Notes: generated from the sequence alone by a model not told the origin. 64,000 nucleotides of DNA from Halichondria panicea (GCF_963675165.1 NC_087381.1:3968001-4032000); one strand, 5' to 3'; shown: positions 42,765-52,740, numbered from the stretch's first letter. Numbers and translations: made by a program.

Positions 42765-44516
42765 CTAGGTAGGTTCGTCTACTGTTCGGTTCCGAACCTG
42801 GTCCACATGACACCTTCGCACTTGACCATTCTGCATCTTCGCTCGAAACGATACTGGTCCTGTCTTTTCCTGTATCACACCCGGTAACCAACGATTTCCT
42901 GACTGGTAATTTCTGACATACACCAGATCTCCGGGCTCAAAACTTCTTTCGCGAGCACGGTTGTCGTGTTGTTTCACCTGTTTTGCTTGTTGACGTTCAA
43001 CTCTCTCTGCTGTGTTCGGTTTAAGCAGATCTAGACGAGATCGTGGTCGACGACCTAACAAAAGTTCACTTGGGGATTGTCCAGTGGTTGACTGTGCAGT
43101 TAACCTGTAAGCAAATAACACCGTTGCAAGTCTACTGCGCATCGAACCTTTTGTTTCCTTCTTAAGTCCCTTCTTAACTACTTGCACTGCTCGTTCAGCC
43201 AGGCCATTTGTAGAGGGGTGATAAGGGGCAGACAGAATTTGGTTGATACCATTTTTCTTCAGGAATCCTTTGAATTCTGCACTAGTGAAACATGTGCCAT
43301 TGGCAGACACAACACACTCTGGTAGGCCAAATTGAGAAAACAAAACCCGTAGTTCTTCGATCACTACTCGGGATGTCGAGCCAGATGTTGGAATTGCTTC
43401 AATCCATTTTGAATGGGCATCAATGATAATCAAAAACATTTGTCCGTGAATGGGACCAGCATAATCGATATGCAATCTGGCCCACGGGCGTGTAGGCCAA
43501 GCCCAAGAATGGAGTGGAGCAACAGGTGGTTTTGACTGTTGTTGTTGACAGGGAATGCAATCTTGTACCGTCTCTTCGACGTCTTTCGAAATACCAGGCC
43601 ACCACACATACATACGCGATAGTCCTTTCATGCGAGTGGTGCCAGGATGTCCTTCGTGCAGTTGTACGAGCACATCACCTCGGTAGGTCTTGGGTACCAC
43701 CACACGATTTCCCCACAGCAAGCAACCATCATGTACTGAAAGTTCTTCTCGTCGCTCATAAAAGGGCATTAGACTGGTTTCCATGGCGGAACGGTGTGGC
43801 CATCCTTGTTGCACATACTGGTGAATAGTAGAGAGTTCTGGGTCTCGTCTGGTAGCCTCTTTGATATGTGCAGCCGTGATCGGTGAGGAATCGAGATGTT
43901 CCAGTAAGAGCACCAGTTCTGGTGGTGTTCGGTCATCAGGAACAGTGTCAGTTAAGGGCAGACGACTCAAAGCATCTGCATTACCGTGAGCTGTAGTGTT
44001 TCGGAACTTCAGCTCGTACTCGTACATCGACAGTGCCAATGACCATCGACGAATCCTTGCGGAGGCTTGTAATGAGGTTGGTTTCTGTCCACTCAGCAGG
44101 CTCAATAACGGTTTGTGATCCGTAATTAGAGTGAATTTTTGACCAAATAGGTATGCATAGAATTTCTTTACTCCGAAAACACAGGACAGTCCTTCCTTTT
44201 CAAGCTGCGAGTAATTTCTTTCAGCCGAATTCAAAGTCCTAGAAGCATAGGCTATCGGTCTCTCGGTACCATCAGGCATTTGGTGAGCAAGTACGGCTCC
44301 AATTCCGTATGCAGAGGCATCGCAGGCCAGAACAATAGGTAATTGGGGGTTGTAATGAGCTAACAGATTTGTTGATGTCAGCAGCTGTTTCGACCTGTTA
44401 AAAGCAAGTTCTTGCTCAGATGACCATTCCCATGGCACATCTTTGTTTAACAGCTTGTACAATGGTGTTAAGCGAGTGGCTAGATTCGGTAGGAACTTCC
44501 CATAATAAGAAATCAA
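42765..44516 (-). CDS. pol: Gypsy Pol: RNase H and integrase
   Basis: The 583-residue frame begins in the connection after the reverse transcriptase (ISYYGKFLPNLATRLTPLYK). RNase H follows with VLACDASAYGIGAVLAHQM (catalytic Asp), the Glu in NYSQLEKEGLS and TLITDHKPLLSLL. The integrase has a zinc-binding HHCC region (HEGHPGTTRMKGL...CIPCQQQ), the first catalytic Asp in LHIDYAGPI, then VVSANGTCFTSAEF where relatives have S-D-N-G, and the last Glu in NGLAERAVQVVKK. The Ala in place of the second Asp should abolish integration. The C-terminus carries a basic chromatin-binding-like part and ends at an in-frame TAG, after which coding continues. The frame is separated from the upstream Gag-Pol frame by two lesions. 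Confidence 0.93.
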   Translation of the reverse strand: MISYYGKFLPNLATRLTPLYKLLNKDVPWEWSSEQELAFNRSKQLLTSTNLLAHYNPQLPIVLACDASAYGIGAVLAHQMPDGTERPIAYASRTLNSAERNYSQLEKEGLSCVFGVKKFYAYLFGQKFTLITDHKPLLSLLSGQKPTSLQASARIRRWSLALSMYEYELKFRNTTAHGNADALSRLPLTDTVPDDRTPPELVLLLEHLDSSPITAAHIKEATRRDPELSTIHQYVQQGWPHRSAMETSLMPFYERREELSVHDGCLLWGNRVVVPKTYRGDVLVQLHEGHPGTTRMKGLSRMYVWWPGISKDVEETVQDCIPCQQQQSKPPVAPLHSWAWPTRPWARLHIDYAGPIHGQMFLIIIDAHSKWIEAIPTSGSTSRVVIEELRVLFSQFGLPECVVSANGTCFTSAEFKGFLKKNGINQILSAPYHPSTNGLAERAVQVVKKGLKKETKGSMRSRLATVLFAYRLTAQSTTGQSPSELLLGRRPRSRLDLLKPNTAERVERQQAKQVKQHDNRARERSFEPGDLVYVRNYQSGNRWLPGVIQEKTGPVSFRAKMQNGQVRRCHVDQVRNRTVDEPT

Positions 44517-44650
44517 TCCAATGTAGGACCAATGTAGGACCTCAGTTCCGTCACATTGGTAGGGGTAGGTGCTTGCTGGACAGCACAGACTTTCTCAGGT
44601 AAGGGACAGATGGAGCCATGAACGTGCACTTGCCTCGTTTGGCTCGCAAA
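44517..44650 (-). other. Frame lesions between the two Gypsy frames
   Basis: About 44600-44640 the reverse-transcriptase frame passes directly from MAPSVPYL into PLPEKVCAVQQAPTPTNVTE in another frame; relatives have roughly a dozen more residues there, so a small deletion is inferred. At 44518-44539 an 11-bp unit is tandemly repeated and shifts the frame again. Each lesion alone would end translation of pol. Confidence 0.8.
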
Positions 44651-46500
44651 CCAGCTTCGGATAGGCGTTTCAACACTTCCTCGAGTGATTTCAGGTTCTC
44701 CGCTTCGGTTGCACTAGAGATCAAAATGTCGTCCAAATACACCACTACCCCAGCAATACCCTGTAGCAGGGTCTCCATGGTCTTCTGAAAAATGCCAGGG
44801 GCTGATGACACTCCAAAAGGTAATCTCGTGTATTGGAACAACCCTTTTAGGGTGTTGATTACCACATAGTTCTGAGATTGGGTGTCAAGCTTTAACTGTT
44901 GATAAGCTTGTGTCAGATCTAATTTAGTAAAGATCTTTCCGTCAGCCAGGGTTGCAAATAAATCTTCCACCTTCGGCAGGGGGTAACGATGGAGTTTAGA
45001 AACGGGGTTAACTGTCATTCGGAAATCGCCACATATTCTCACACTCGTTCGATCACTCTTTAACACTGCCACAATTGGTGCGGCCCATTCAGCATAGTCC
45101 ACGGGCTTCAGAGTGCCTTCCTGAACCAGCCTCTCCAGTTCCTCTTCAACTTTCGTTCGCATAGCATATGGAAGACGTCTGGCTTTGTTAAAACGGGGAA
45201 CAGCATCAGCGTCCACTACAAGGGAGGCTTCTTGTCCCTGGTACGTACCCAGTCCTTTCTGGAACACATCGGGGTACTTGGCCAGTAAGTCCTGTAAACC
45301 TGGAGCTTGGGTATAGTGAATGTTAGACCAATTCAACTTAATAGCATTTAGCCAGTTCCTGCCAAACAACAAAGGTCCATTCCCTTGAACAACAACAAGA
45401 GGTAAGGTCACCTTTTTGTTATCATACACAACCTCAACATCAAAACTTCCCATTACTACAAGGGGTTCCTTTGAGTAGGTCTGTAAGTTGATATCAGATG
45501 GGTCTAAGCTCCTCCCTGGCCACAACTGTTTGTACTGTGACTCTGATACTAGAGATACTGAGGCACCTGTGTCTAGTTCCATACACACAGTAGTACCCTC
45601 TATACTCACGGGTACTTTTATTGGGGGCTGGTAGATCCTGTGGATTCCTCCAACTTCTTCTACCATCAGCAGGAAGTCTTCGTCATCTGATTCTCCAGAC
45701 TCTCTTGCTTGGTTTATTCCAGCCCTTTTCTTATACTTGTCATGTCGGGGGAACTTCTTCGGGTTTGGGCGTCCCTTGGCAGCTCGACACATCTTTTGCA
45801 AGTGTCCCACTTTATGACATCCTCTACACACAAAGTCCTTGTACGGGCAGTCATTGCCACTGTGACTCGTCTTGCCACATCGATAACACTTCGAGTTAGT
45901 TTTAATCGGTTTCGGCGTCTGTTTCTGGACGTAATGTACTCCTTCTTTATGGGATTCGCTTCCCATCTCACGAAGGTTCTTCTCTGCAGTCTCAGAACCT
46001 TGAGCAATCTGAATAGCCGTAGCCAATGTCAGCTCTCGTTCTGCTAGCAGCTTCTTCTGTATGTAGGTGTCCTTGACTCCCCACACTAGCCTGTCACGTA
46101 GCACTTTGTCCAATGCAGCACCGTAATTACAAAATTCGGCTAGCTTCCTCAGCGCAGCTACATAGTCAGCAATAGACTCTCCTTCTTTCTTCGCTCTAGA
46201 GTTGAATCGGAAACGTTGCATGACTTCGGTAGGCCTCGGACTGTAGTGTGCAGTAAGCACTTCCACCAGCTCCTCAAATGTTTTCTCTGCAGGCCTTGCT
46301 GGTGCAATTAGACTTCGCAGCAGATTGTAGGCACTACGGCCCACTACTGCGAGAAAGGTAGCTCTCTTCTTCACAGCACTACCATCTCCAGTGATATCGT
46401 TCGCAACAAAAAACTGTTCGAGTCTCTCCACATACTGCGGCCATTCCTCCAACGCTGGATCGAATTGCTCGAGGTGCCCAAGCAGTCCTGTAGCCATCAT
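44551..46500 (-). CDS. gag-pol: Gypsy Gag, protease and reverse transcriptase
   Basis: A 649-residue frame from ATG at 46500, shortly after the primer-binding site. Gag begins MMATGLLGHLEQFDPALEEW and includes a capsid-like segment (FEELVEVLTAHYSPRPTEVM). Two zinc knuckles follow, CYRCGKTSHSGNDC and CRGCHKVGHLQKMC. The aspartic protease has CMELDTGASVSLVSE. Reverse transcriptase runs from EEELERLVQEGTLKPVDYAE through KIFTKLDLTQAYQQLKLD, FQYTRLPFGVSSAPGIFQ and the catalytic VVVYLDDILIS. Gag and pol are fused in one frame, as in mag-type Gypsy elements. The final residues are out of frame because of the lesions described at 44517-44650. Confidence 0.95.
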   Translation of the reverse strand: MMATGLLGHLEQFDPALEEWPQYVERLEQFFVANDITGDGSAVKKRATFLAVVGRSAYNLLRSLIAPARPAEKTFEELVEVLTAHYSPRPTEVMQRFRFNSRAKKEGESIADYVAALRKLAEFCNYGAALDKVLRDRLVWGVKDTYIQKKLLAERELTLATAIQIAQGSETAEKNLREMGSESHKEGVHYVQKQTPKPIKTNSKCYRCGKTSHSGNDCPYKDFVCRGCHKVGHLQKMCRAAKGRPNPKKFPRHDKYKKRAGINQARESGESDDEDFLLMVEEVGGIHRIYQPPIKVPVSIEGTTVCMELDTGASVSLVSESQYKQLWPGRSLDPSDINLQTYSKEPLVVMGSFDVEVVYDNKKVTLPLVVVQGNGPLLFGRNWLNAIKLNWSNIHYTQAPGLQDLLAKYPDVFQKGLGTYQGQEASLVVDADAVPRFNKARRLPYAMRTKVEEELERLVQEGTLKPVDYAEWAAPIVAVLKSDRTSVRICGDFRMTVNPVSKLHRYPLPKVEDLFATLADGKIFTKLDLTQAYQQLKLDTQSQNYVVINTLKGLFQYTRLPFGVSSAPGIFQKTMETLLQGIAGVVVYLDDILISSATEAENLKSLEEVLKRLSEAGLRAKRGKCTFMAPSVPYLRKSVLSSKHLPLPM

Positions 46501-46511
46501 AGAGTTCTAAC

Positions 46512-46523
46512 TCCTCGTCGCCA
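46512..46523 (-). promoter_or_regulatory. Gypsy primer-binding site (tRNA-Ser)
   Basis: On the coding strand TGGCGACGAGGA follows the 5' LTR by 5 bp. It is complementary to the 3' end of animal tRNA-Ser(GCU), which ends TCCTCGTCG plus CCA, so this tRNA is the likely primer. Confidence 0.75.
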
Positions 46524-46528
46524 ATTTA

Positions 46529-46675
46529 TGTCGTAACTTAGCTAGGTCTGGACTCACCGCTAAGTTACCAACTCAGTACTGGTTTACAGTTGACAGTTTA
46601 ATAGAGACTAAAAACATTGAGAACACACGTACATAAATAGTACACATAGAACAGGAAGTAAACTAAACCACAACA
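46529..46675 (-). repeat. Gypsy 5' LTR
   Basis: 147 bp, identical to the 3' LTR. It would hold promoter and polyadenylation signals; a TATA-like ACATAAATAG lies on the plus strand only, so the promoter is not obvious. Confidence 0.95.
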
Positions 46676-46680
46676 AGTGT
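46676..46680. repeat. Gypsy target-site duplication, right
   Basis: AGTGT directly after the LTR, identical to 42283-42287. Confidence 0.95.
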
Positions 46681-47157
46681 GCCTCAATATCCACAGAGTT
46701 AGGAGGAACACAGCAGAGGAGCAGTAAGAATACTGTCAACTGAGTAATGCTAGACTCCTTACATTGTTGAAGCTGCTTGGTGTAGAGTGACCTCTCCAGA
46801 GTAACTACATGCAAGTGATCCAGGTACTCCTGCATAACAATAACTATTATTGTATTATGTTGTATGTACAGAATGGTTAAAAATGTTGTGGTCAAAAATG
46901 TATTGTTTAAACTTATACACGCACCTGTAGTGCTGACGACTTCTCTATGTCACTGTTTGTGGCTCTCTTGATTCCAGTCCACGGACATGGGTTTCATCAC
47001 CACAACTGCAGGAAGAAGAGTCTGCCAGTGTCTGCCAGTATGCTGACGCCCTTCCTCCTGTTGCCATTGTGGAACTCTGGTACTGTTTCCAAATGCCTCG
47101 CAGCTTGATATCAGTGCCACTGTATCCCGGAACGCGTGGCAGAAGGAGACCGTGCAT
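46676..47157 (-). pseudogene. Transposase-like gene, 5' part (split by Gypsy)
   Basis: The exon 47157-46925 reads MHGLLLPRVPGYSGTDIKLR and later SSCSCGDE, with a final in-phase SDIEKSSALQ before a GTGCGT donor. The next exon starts at 46829 (acceptor ATGCAG) with EYLDHLHVVTLERSLYTKQL and QQCKESS, and ends CVPPNSVDIEAH at the Gypsy target site. The left-hand continuation is at 42287 (YSFDFAQQ). The order (leader, coiled segment, P-P-N-S-x-D-I, H-Y-S-F-D-x-A-Q-Q) is that of the conserved transposase-like family described there. Confidence 0.6.
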
Positions 47158-47329
47158 CTCGGTGTAAAATTGGTTATGCTTTTTTAATACCTACCACAAT
47201 TTCCTCGTGGGATAGGGTATTCTTTGGTAGGCGGTGTTTGTTACCATGTACCCTAGGAACAAGGACTTGGCCAGGTTCTTTTCACCTTAAAAAATTCTAA
47301 GTGTTCAATTACCATGAGACAGATCAAGT

Positions 47330-47770
47330 CATCGCACTTGGACGCCGCCAGGTTTTCTGGGCCATTGCCACGGCAGCATCTTCGGATTTTTCCGGTTGGG
47401 TGACTAACAGCAGGTTCTGAATGGGATCAGAAGCGTCACCTCTCATGGGGCGATGTGGCGCTATACAGCTCCGTCACTTATCCAAATACATCTCAAGCAA
47501 GCGACCAGTTTGGCAGGGGAGAGCAACACACTGCCCAGTACAGGCCATGCTCACGTACACCTTCTTCCTCCTGCAGGATTCAGGCCCAGCTTTGAAACCA
47601 TGGTTTCTCAAACGCCTCCGCTCAGTGCTGGAAGCTGTGGGTTTGTCGTTTGCTTTTCGGATCGGTCTTGAGGACTCCCTCATTATGACGGTGGAGCAGC
47701 TCAGCCTTCCTCATTTATCTCATTTATCTCAGAAGCCAATTAGCGGCTGTAGCGGGGGCAACTAGCATCC
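47330..47770 (+). pseudogene. Tyrosine recombinase remnant (DIRS/Crypton type)
   Basis: Plus-strand blocks: ASDQFGRGE (about 47500-47525), THCPVQAMLTYTFFLLQDSG (about 47525-47590), LKRLRSVLEAVGL (about 47605-47645) and FRIGLEDSLIMTVEQL (about 47655-47705). C-P-V-x-A-x-x-x-Y and H-S-F-R-I-G followed by D-S-L-I are hallmarks of tyrosine recombinases in DIRS-like and Crypton elements, where the Arg of FRIG and the nearby His are catalytic. Here the His-Ser before FRIG is missing, the block before CPV is in another frame, and the final catalytic Tyr is not seen. It is an inactive fragment. Confidence 0.55.
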
Positions 47771-47924
47771 TTGCCTTAGTAGGCTTTAGGATTATTTTAT
47801 TGGTCATGTATACATACATTTTTGACGTGTCTGTTATGTGCATACTTATGCCCTCAAAGTATGCCCTCATGATTTATTACTACAACTATATACTGTATAT
47901 ACTGGTCGATGTACACAGTCACTA

Positions 47925-48010
47925 GCTACCAGCGTTATACGACCAGTTTCCTGGGCCCTCCATAATGTGATCACCCACAATGCAGTGATACCAGTACTAA
48001 GTTGTATAGT
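47925..48010 (-). mobile_element. Fragment of the TGTGACAG-type element
   Basis: The minus strand repeats TTAGTACTGGTATCACTGC and GGGTGATCACATTATGGAGG with GCCCAGGAAACTG, a block present at about 58777-58860 and, with the nested element, at 16725-18240. Confidence 0.65.
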
Positions 48011-48189
48011 TGCTCTGGTTGCTATAGTTTTGAACGTTGACGTCACAACGTCAATATGTTTGCGCTATGTTTGCGCTATGTTTAACACACATAGAGTTAA
48101 CAGTTCCTGCACTAGCCACGTGGCAACAGTTGTCGTATTGCTGCAAAGATTTATGCAAATAGCCATCGGTAAGCCACATTCTAGGCATG

Positions 48190-48800
48190 GGAGTACACCG
48201 TAAAAACAGTTTAGTTAAAAATAATAACCAAAAAAATTAGTTAAAAACTTTGCAACTGAGGTAACCAATCTTTTTGTTAAAATAACACTCTAAAAAAGGT
48301 GACAACATTAGTTATTTGTAAATAACAAAATATGAAGTGTTATTTTACTGAATTATTATTGGTGTTTCTTACTAACTAATTATAGTATATTATGATTATA
48401 ACTATCATTTAGTTAATAGAGAGTTATCCAAGATGTAAATTTAACATTTTCATTTTGTTAAGACATTGAATATTTTTAAAGTAACAATTTAATATTGTTA
48501 CCTTTACAATAACAATTAGCTATAATAATAATTATAGCATCATAATTATAAGTTGCAAATTATAAAAATGACTCAAATTGGTTCTTAAAACTGAAAATAA
48601 CCTATACGAGGTAGCACTACGTACATGTAGCGAAAGAGTAAGTCATAATGGGTGTATACAATAGCTACATGATTAACATGAAGCTAAAGCTTGAATATCT
48701 AGTGATGGATAAAAATAATAGGTAGAAGTTTTTCCTGAAACGCTATGAGGAAGGCCAAACACAAACTCTTGAAAAAAGATACAGAGGTCATGCACTGCTT
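48190..48800. other. Very AT-rich sequence, no gene
   Basis: Long GTTA, AATAA and TAACAAT words resembling the stretch at 18900-19080; no coding signal. Confidence 0.5.
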
Positions 48801-48828
48801 TGCTATATTCTAAATTAAAAACATAAAA

Positions 48829-49096
48829 CAGAGAAAACCATAATAATTATGAAGATCGCTTTTGATAGGGTTGTCACAGTGCAAAACACAGATTGTTCCA
48901 CGGAAACGAAAAAGGTGACAACACCATCCTCGGCACAAAATTGACCAATCCAGGGAGCATTAACAGAGAAAACCATAATAATTATGAAGATCGCTTTTGA
49001 TAGGGTTGTCACAGTGCAAAACACAGATTGTTCCACGAAAACGAAAAAGGTGACAACACCATCCTCGGCACAAAATTGACCAATCCAGGGAGCATT
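48829..49096. repeat. Tandem duplication, 135-bp period
   Basis: GAGAAAACCATAATAATTAT to CAATCCAGGGAGCATT occurs twice, at about 48831 and 48966, with almost no differences, so it is recent. Confidence 0.9.
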
Positions 49097-49486
49097 CGTC
49101 AATAGAACGGGCTCCATTTTTTGTCGCATACCTCATATTCATTGAAAAAACCACCCAGGTCCCCCTCTTTCTTTTTTCGTTGCACACAGAGAAGTTGAAA
49201 TAACATTTTAATCACAGATCTTTCCTCATCATCATCGTCACCTAATAAAGGTACAAGCATCCTCTACATACAAGCATCCTCTATGGCTGACATCAAACCA
49301 GGGTTGGCTGTCCAGCAAGAGAAAGCACAGAGCGTACATGCTCAGCCCTTGTCTTGAATGCAGCCTTAGCTGCTTGATTGTCAAAATTGACAACTAGAAA
49401 CGATTTCTTTGACTTGCAAACTACTCGTACGGCTTACTGGCTTAGATCTAAATATAGTCTAAGTACCTCCCAGAGCGCAAACTGTC

Positions 49487-49750
49487 CCGGCTGCAGTGGC
49501 ATGTGAGGTGGACTGTTAGTGTCCTTTACATCAGGTTGAATGACCTGGACTAAACCTGTCCCGGCTGCAGTGGCATGTGAGGTGGACTGTTAGTGTCCTT
49601 TACATAAGGTTGAATGACCTGAACTAAACCTGTCCTGACTACAATGGCATGTGAGGTGGACTTTTAGTGTCCTTTACACCAGGTTGAATAACCTAAACTA
49701 ATATAAACCTGTCCGACTGGGCTGCAGTGGCATGTGAGGTGGATAGGTGG
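49487..49750. repeat. Tandem repeat, about 64-70-bp period, four units
   Basis: CTGTCCCGGCTGCAGTGGCA, TGTGAGGTGGACTGTTAGTG and TCCTTTACATCAGGTTGAAT words recur four times with increasing divergence to the right. Confidence 0.85.
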
Positions 49751-50174
49751 ATTGCTATATAGCTATTGCTATAGCAGTATAATAATTATAGTGTATAATA
49801 ATACATATGCGTCAGGTTGAATGCTATATAGACTGCATGCAATATAGACTGCATGCAATTGCAATGGTAGACCACCTGTCTACTAATCAGGTTGAATGAC
49901 GTAAACTACAAGTGCACTGCCATAATTATATAGAGTGTAGTTATGTATAACTAGCTGTATAACTAGCTGCATGTCTCGACTGCATGCTGAGTGAATCAGT
50001 ACTATACAACAGATATACTCTTAGACCACACCTATATACGGTGCATGCATAATATACGCTTATAAATATATTTGACTTATTCCAAATAATCTCGATATAA
50101 GACAGTGAGAAATACATGTATATATAGGGACTAAATGTTGTCTATAATTTTTATGCATAATGTAGACAGTTTAT

Positions 50175-50480
50175 TATAGTCATGATCATACGAATGCCCA
50201 AGGAGGGAACTTCTCTTTGCTAGGCGTTTTCCGACTAGAGAGCTCTCCCTCAACTCTCTGCTTTGTTTGTCTCTTTGCTTGAGGGCTCTTGTCTTTGAGG
50301 CTGGCATCATCAATTCTTCTTTTAAACTCATCAACACAAGACGAGACGAGAGCCAGGGCAATGCATGCCTTTTTATGATCTCTGTCCCATCATCATCTAT
50401 ATCGCTTTCATCACTTGAAGTGAGTTGAGGACACAGCACCACTACCCATTTTTCTTTATCTGAAGCTGTCTTTATCTGAA
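50175..50480 (-). pseudogene. C-terminal tail of a TE-type protein (…PPWAFV)
   Basis: The minus strand reads LTSSDESDIDDDGTEIIKRH and ALPWLSSR, then in another frame DEFKRRIDDASLKDKSPQAK, RQTKQRVEGELSSRKTPSK and EKFPPWAFV with TGA stop. Proteins with an acidic stretch, L-P-W, S-P-Q-A-K-R-Q and a final W-A-F-V occur as repeated families in sponge genomes. The function is unknown. Short duplications (GCTGTCTTTATCTGAA at about 50463-50480; ACGAG at 50340) break the frame. Confidence 0.45.
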
Positions 50481-50599
50481 GCTTTTTCCAACATAGCCTC
50501 CTCACGCTCCTGGAGTTTCTGTGTATGGAAATGCATGTGAATAGCTGAAGTGATAGACGTGTGCATGTATATAACAATCAAGAACTACAAGATATCAGT

Positions 50600-51700
50600 G
50601 TATGTCCACTATTAATAATATACATCAGGCTCTCAGGACGAGAAGGATGGTTTACCTTGTCATAATCGAATGCATAATTAAAATTTTAATCATGCACTTG
50701 GAATGAAAAATACCTATAAAGCTACCTTACCTAACTATATAGCTAATTATAACAGTCTCAACGAACGACAAGCTTGTGCGCATATAGCTTGTAGCCAGTG
50801 CATGCTAAGGGTTCTAGCTCTGTGTACAGTGTACTACTTGACTCAAAGTGCAACGGGTGCTAATTGCTGATTGATACCTCAATGGAAAGCAAGCTGCACA
50901 GGAAGCCGTTATGCCTCGGTGCGCATGCACATGCACAAGCGAGGTATACGTACGGTAGTGTGTTTGTGTCTGTCTGTCTGTGTAGACTGCTACAGCTGCT
51001 CAAGAATCAATAAAGTGCAAATAAGAGTTTCTATATAATTATACAGGCTTCTAGTCACGGAGTTTCCACGTGATTTAGAAGTCCTCAGGATGCGGTCATA
51101 ACTACTTACGAAACGTGATCCCCGTAGTCCTTCTCTTTATGGGCTTCTGATGTAATTCGTGGATTTGCAAAATAATGATTGGTTCTCGAGTTATGCCTAT
51201 AGTTTTGCTTACTTGGAATGCCATGCATTGTAGAAGAGTGCATATTCAAAATATCGGATATTGCAGAGAGGCATAGCAGGTAATTTTTGAGGGCCAATAC
51301 TTCTAGCGACTACGCCACATGTTTACCATGCCTTGCCTAATAGGAACATTTGCACAAATTGGAAATTTTCACAGAGCAATTGTAGCAAGGCCATCGAAAT
51401 GCACCATACAACAGTACACCCTTAGAAGTTAACATACCCAGCTATAGCACGCAAGCCGATGCATCATACAACACCCACAGGACAATTATACATACCCTCG
51501 CAAGCCGTTCATGTTTTCTTTTGCTTTTGTTTTTGGCTCCTAGTTTTCCTCGCCTACGAGATGGCTCCTCCTCGTTACGTGAACGATAAAATCGATAAGC
51601 AGCGTCTACACAAACATAAACAACAAGTTATTGTCTCATAATTGAACATTAAATTGAAAACACCGCGGGTGCTGATGCCTCGGTGGATATGTCACATTAA
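50600..51700. other. No gene recognised
   Basis: Contains the word GACTGCTACAGCTGCTCAAG with AATCAATAAAGTGCAA at 50985-51020, repeated at about 56755-56790, so it is part of a dispersed repeat; no gene. Confidence 0.45.
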
Positions 51701-51715
51701 CTATACCAAGAGTAT

Positions 51716-52122
51716 ATGATAGAGAAGAGAGTATCGAACGTAGGCATACTGTACATCAGATGTATGTGGAGAGTAACGTGACTTCCTGTATCTGTCACAA
51801 GCTTGGAATTTGCACACTGACCAATCCAAGTGTGGGTGATGTAATCTATCAAGAAAGTAGATTACATCACCCACACTTGGATGGGTTGATAGATTACATC
51901 ACCCACGCTTGGATGGGTTGATAGATTACATCACCCACACTTGGATGGGTTGATAGATTACATCACCCACACTTGGATGGGTTGATAGATTACATCACCC
52001 ACGCTTGGATTGGTCAGTGTGCAAATTCCAAGCTTGTGACAGATACAGGAAGTCACGTTACTCTCCGCATACATCTGATGTACAGGATGTACAGTATGCC
52101 TACATTCGATACTCTCTATCAT
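51716..52122. mobile_element. Foldback element with a 32-bp minisatellite core
   Basis: Left arm ATGATAGAG...GTATCGAACGTAGGC through CACAAGCTTGGAATTTGCAC ACTGACCAATCC (51716-51830) pairs with the right arm (about 52010-52122). The core holds about five copies of a 32-bp unit containing ATTACATCACCCACACTTGG and ATGGGTTGATAG. The first unit is itself inverted. Confidence 0.85.
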
Positions 52123-52319
52123 ACTAGTTATGGCTATAATACGTTGTTACGGGGTAATTTACTGTATACAGGGAAACTCAAATGATCGACCATGATTGAT
52201 GCTAAAAAGAATGCCAAAAGTACAAAGTCTATATAGCTGCTGATCAGTAGAGCCTACAATAGCTAGCATGCAGCTCTAATCTCACTTTTGCACTGTAGCT
52301 AGCGTTTTAGTGCACTAGT

Positions 52320-52740
52320 CAATATAAAGTACCTGTTCCGTTTACGTAGTAGTACGTTCGCGACGTTTCCGTTTTTTACCCTACCATTGCTAATTACCGT
52401 TGCACGTTGCAAGTACGTTTTGCAGAAAAGTTTTTGAAAACGAACAAAGAGACAATCCTAGTGATTTCGACTGTCATAGCTAGACTAGTTTACTTAGCTA
52501 GTTTACTTAGCTATGCTATGGCTATGTCTAGCTTTACAACAAAGACGTAAAACGCGCACCATTCACAGGTATAATTCTTCTTAAAGTCTCTCATCAAAAA
52601 GGATGTCTGCAGTCTCTATAGAGTTCTATCTCTGTTCTACAAGGTTAGAAAACGCTAGCTACCTAGCTATAATATCTAAAAGCTAACTGCTGTAAAAGTT
52701 CTAGCTAGCTAGCTAGCTGCGGAACGGGTACTTTATATTG
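52320..52740. mobile_element. 421-bp MITE CAATATAAAGTACC
   Basis: CAATATAAAGTACCTGTTCC and its reverse complement (one mismatch over 21 bp) close the element. GCTAGC words and TTTTAGT-like inner sequence are also partly inverted. No coding capacity and no clear target duplication. Confidence 0.7.

Larger units (their letters stand above)
42288..46675 (-). mobile_element. Complete Gypsy-type LTR retrotransposon
   Basis: A 4388-bp minus-strand element bounded by identical 147-bp LTRs and a perfect 5-bp target duplication AGTGT. It has a primer-binding site, gag, protease, reverse transcriptase, RNase H and integrase in Gypsy order, and a polypurine tract. It is inserted in an exon of a transposase-like gene whose pieces flank it. 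Lesions in pol (deletion with frameshift and an 11-bp duplication near 44519-44640, Ala for the second integrase Asp, in-frame TAG near 42762) show it cannot be autonomous despite the identical LTRs. Confidence 0.97.

Noticed and set aside
47838-48203. 121-residue hydrophobic frame
   Set aside because: Overlaps a TE fragment read on the other strand; membrane-like composition is likely incidental.
51857-52015. Regular 32-bp repeats considered as a CRISPR array
   Set aside because: Units are contiguous with no unique spacers and sit in a foldback element in eukaryotic DNA.
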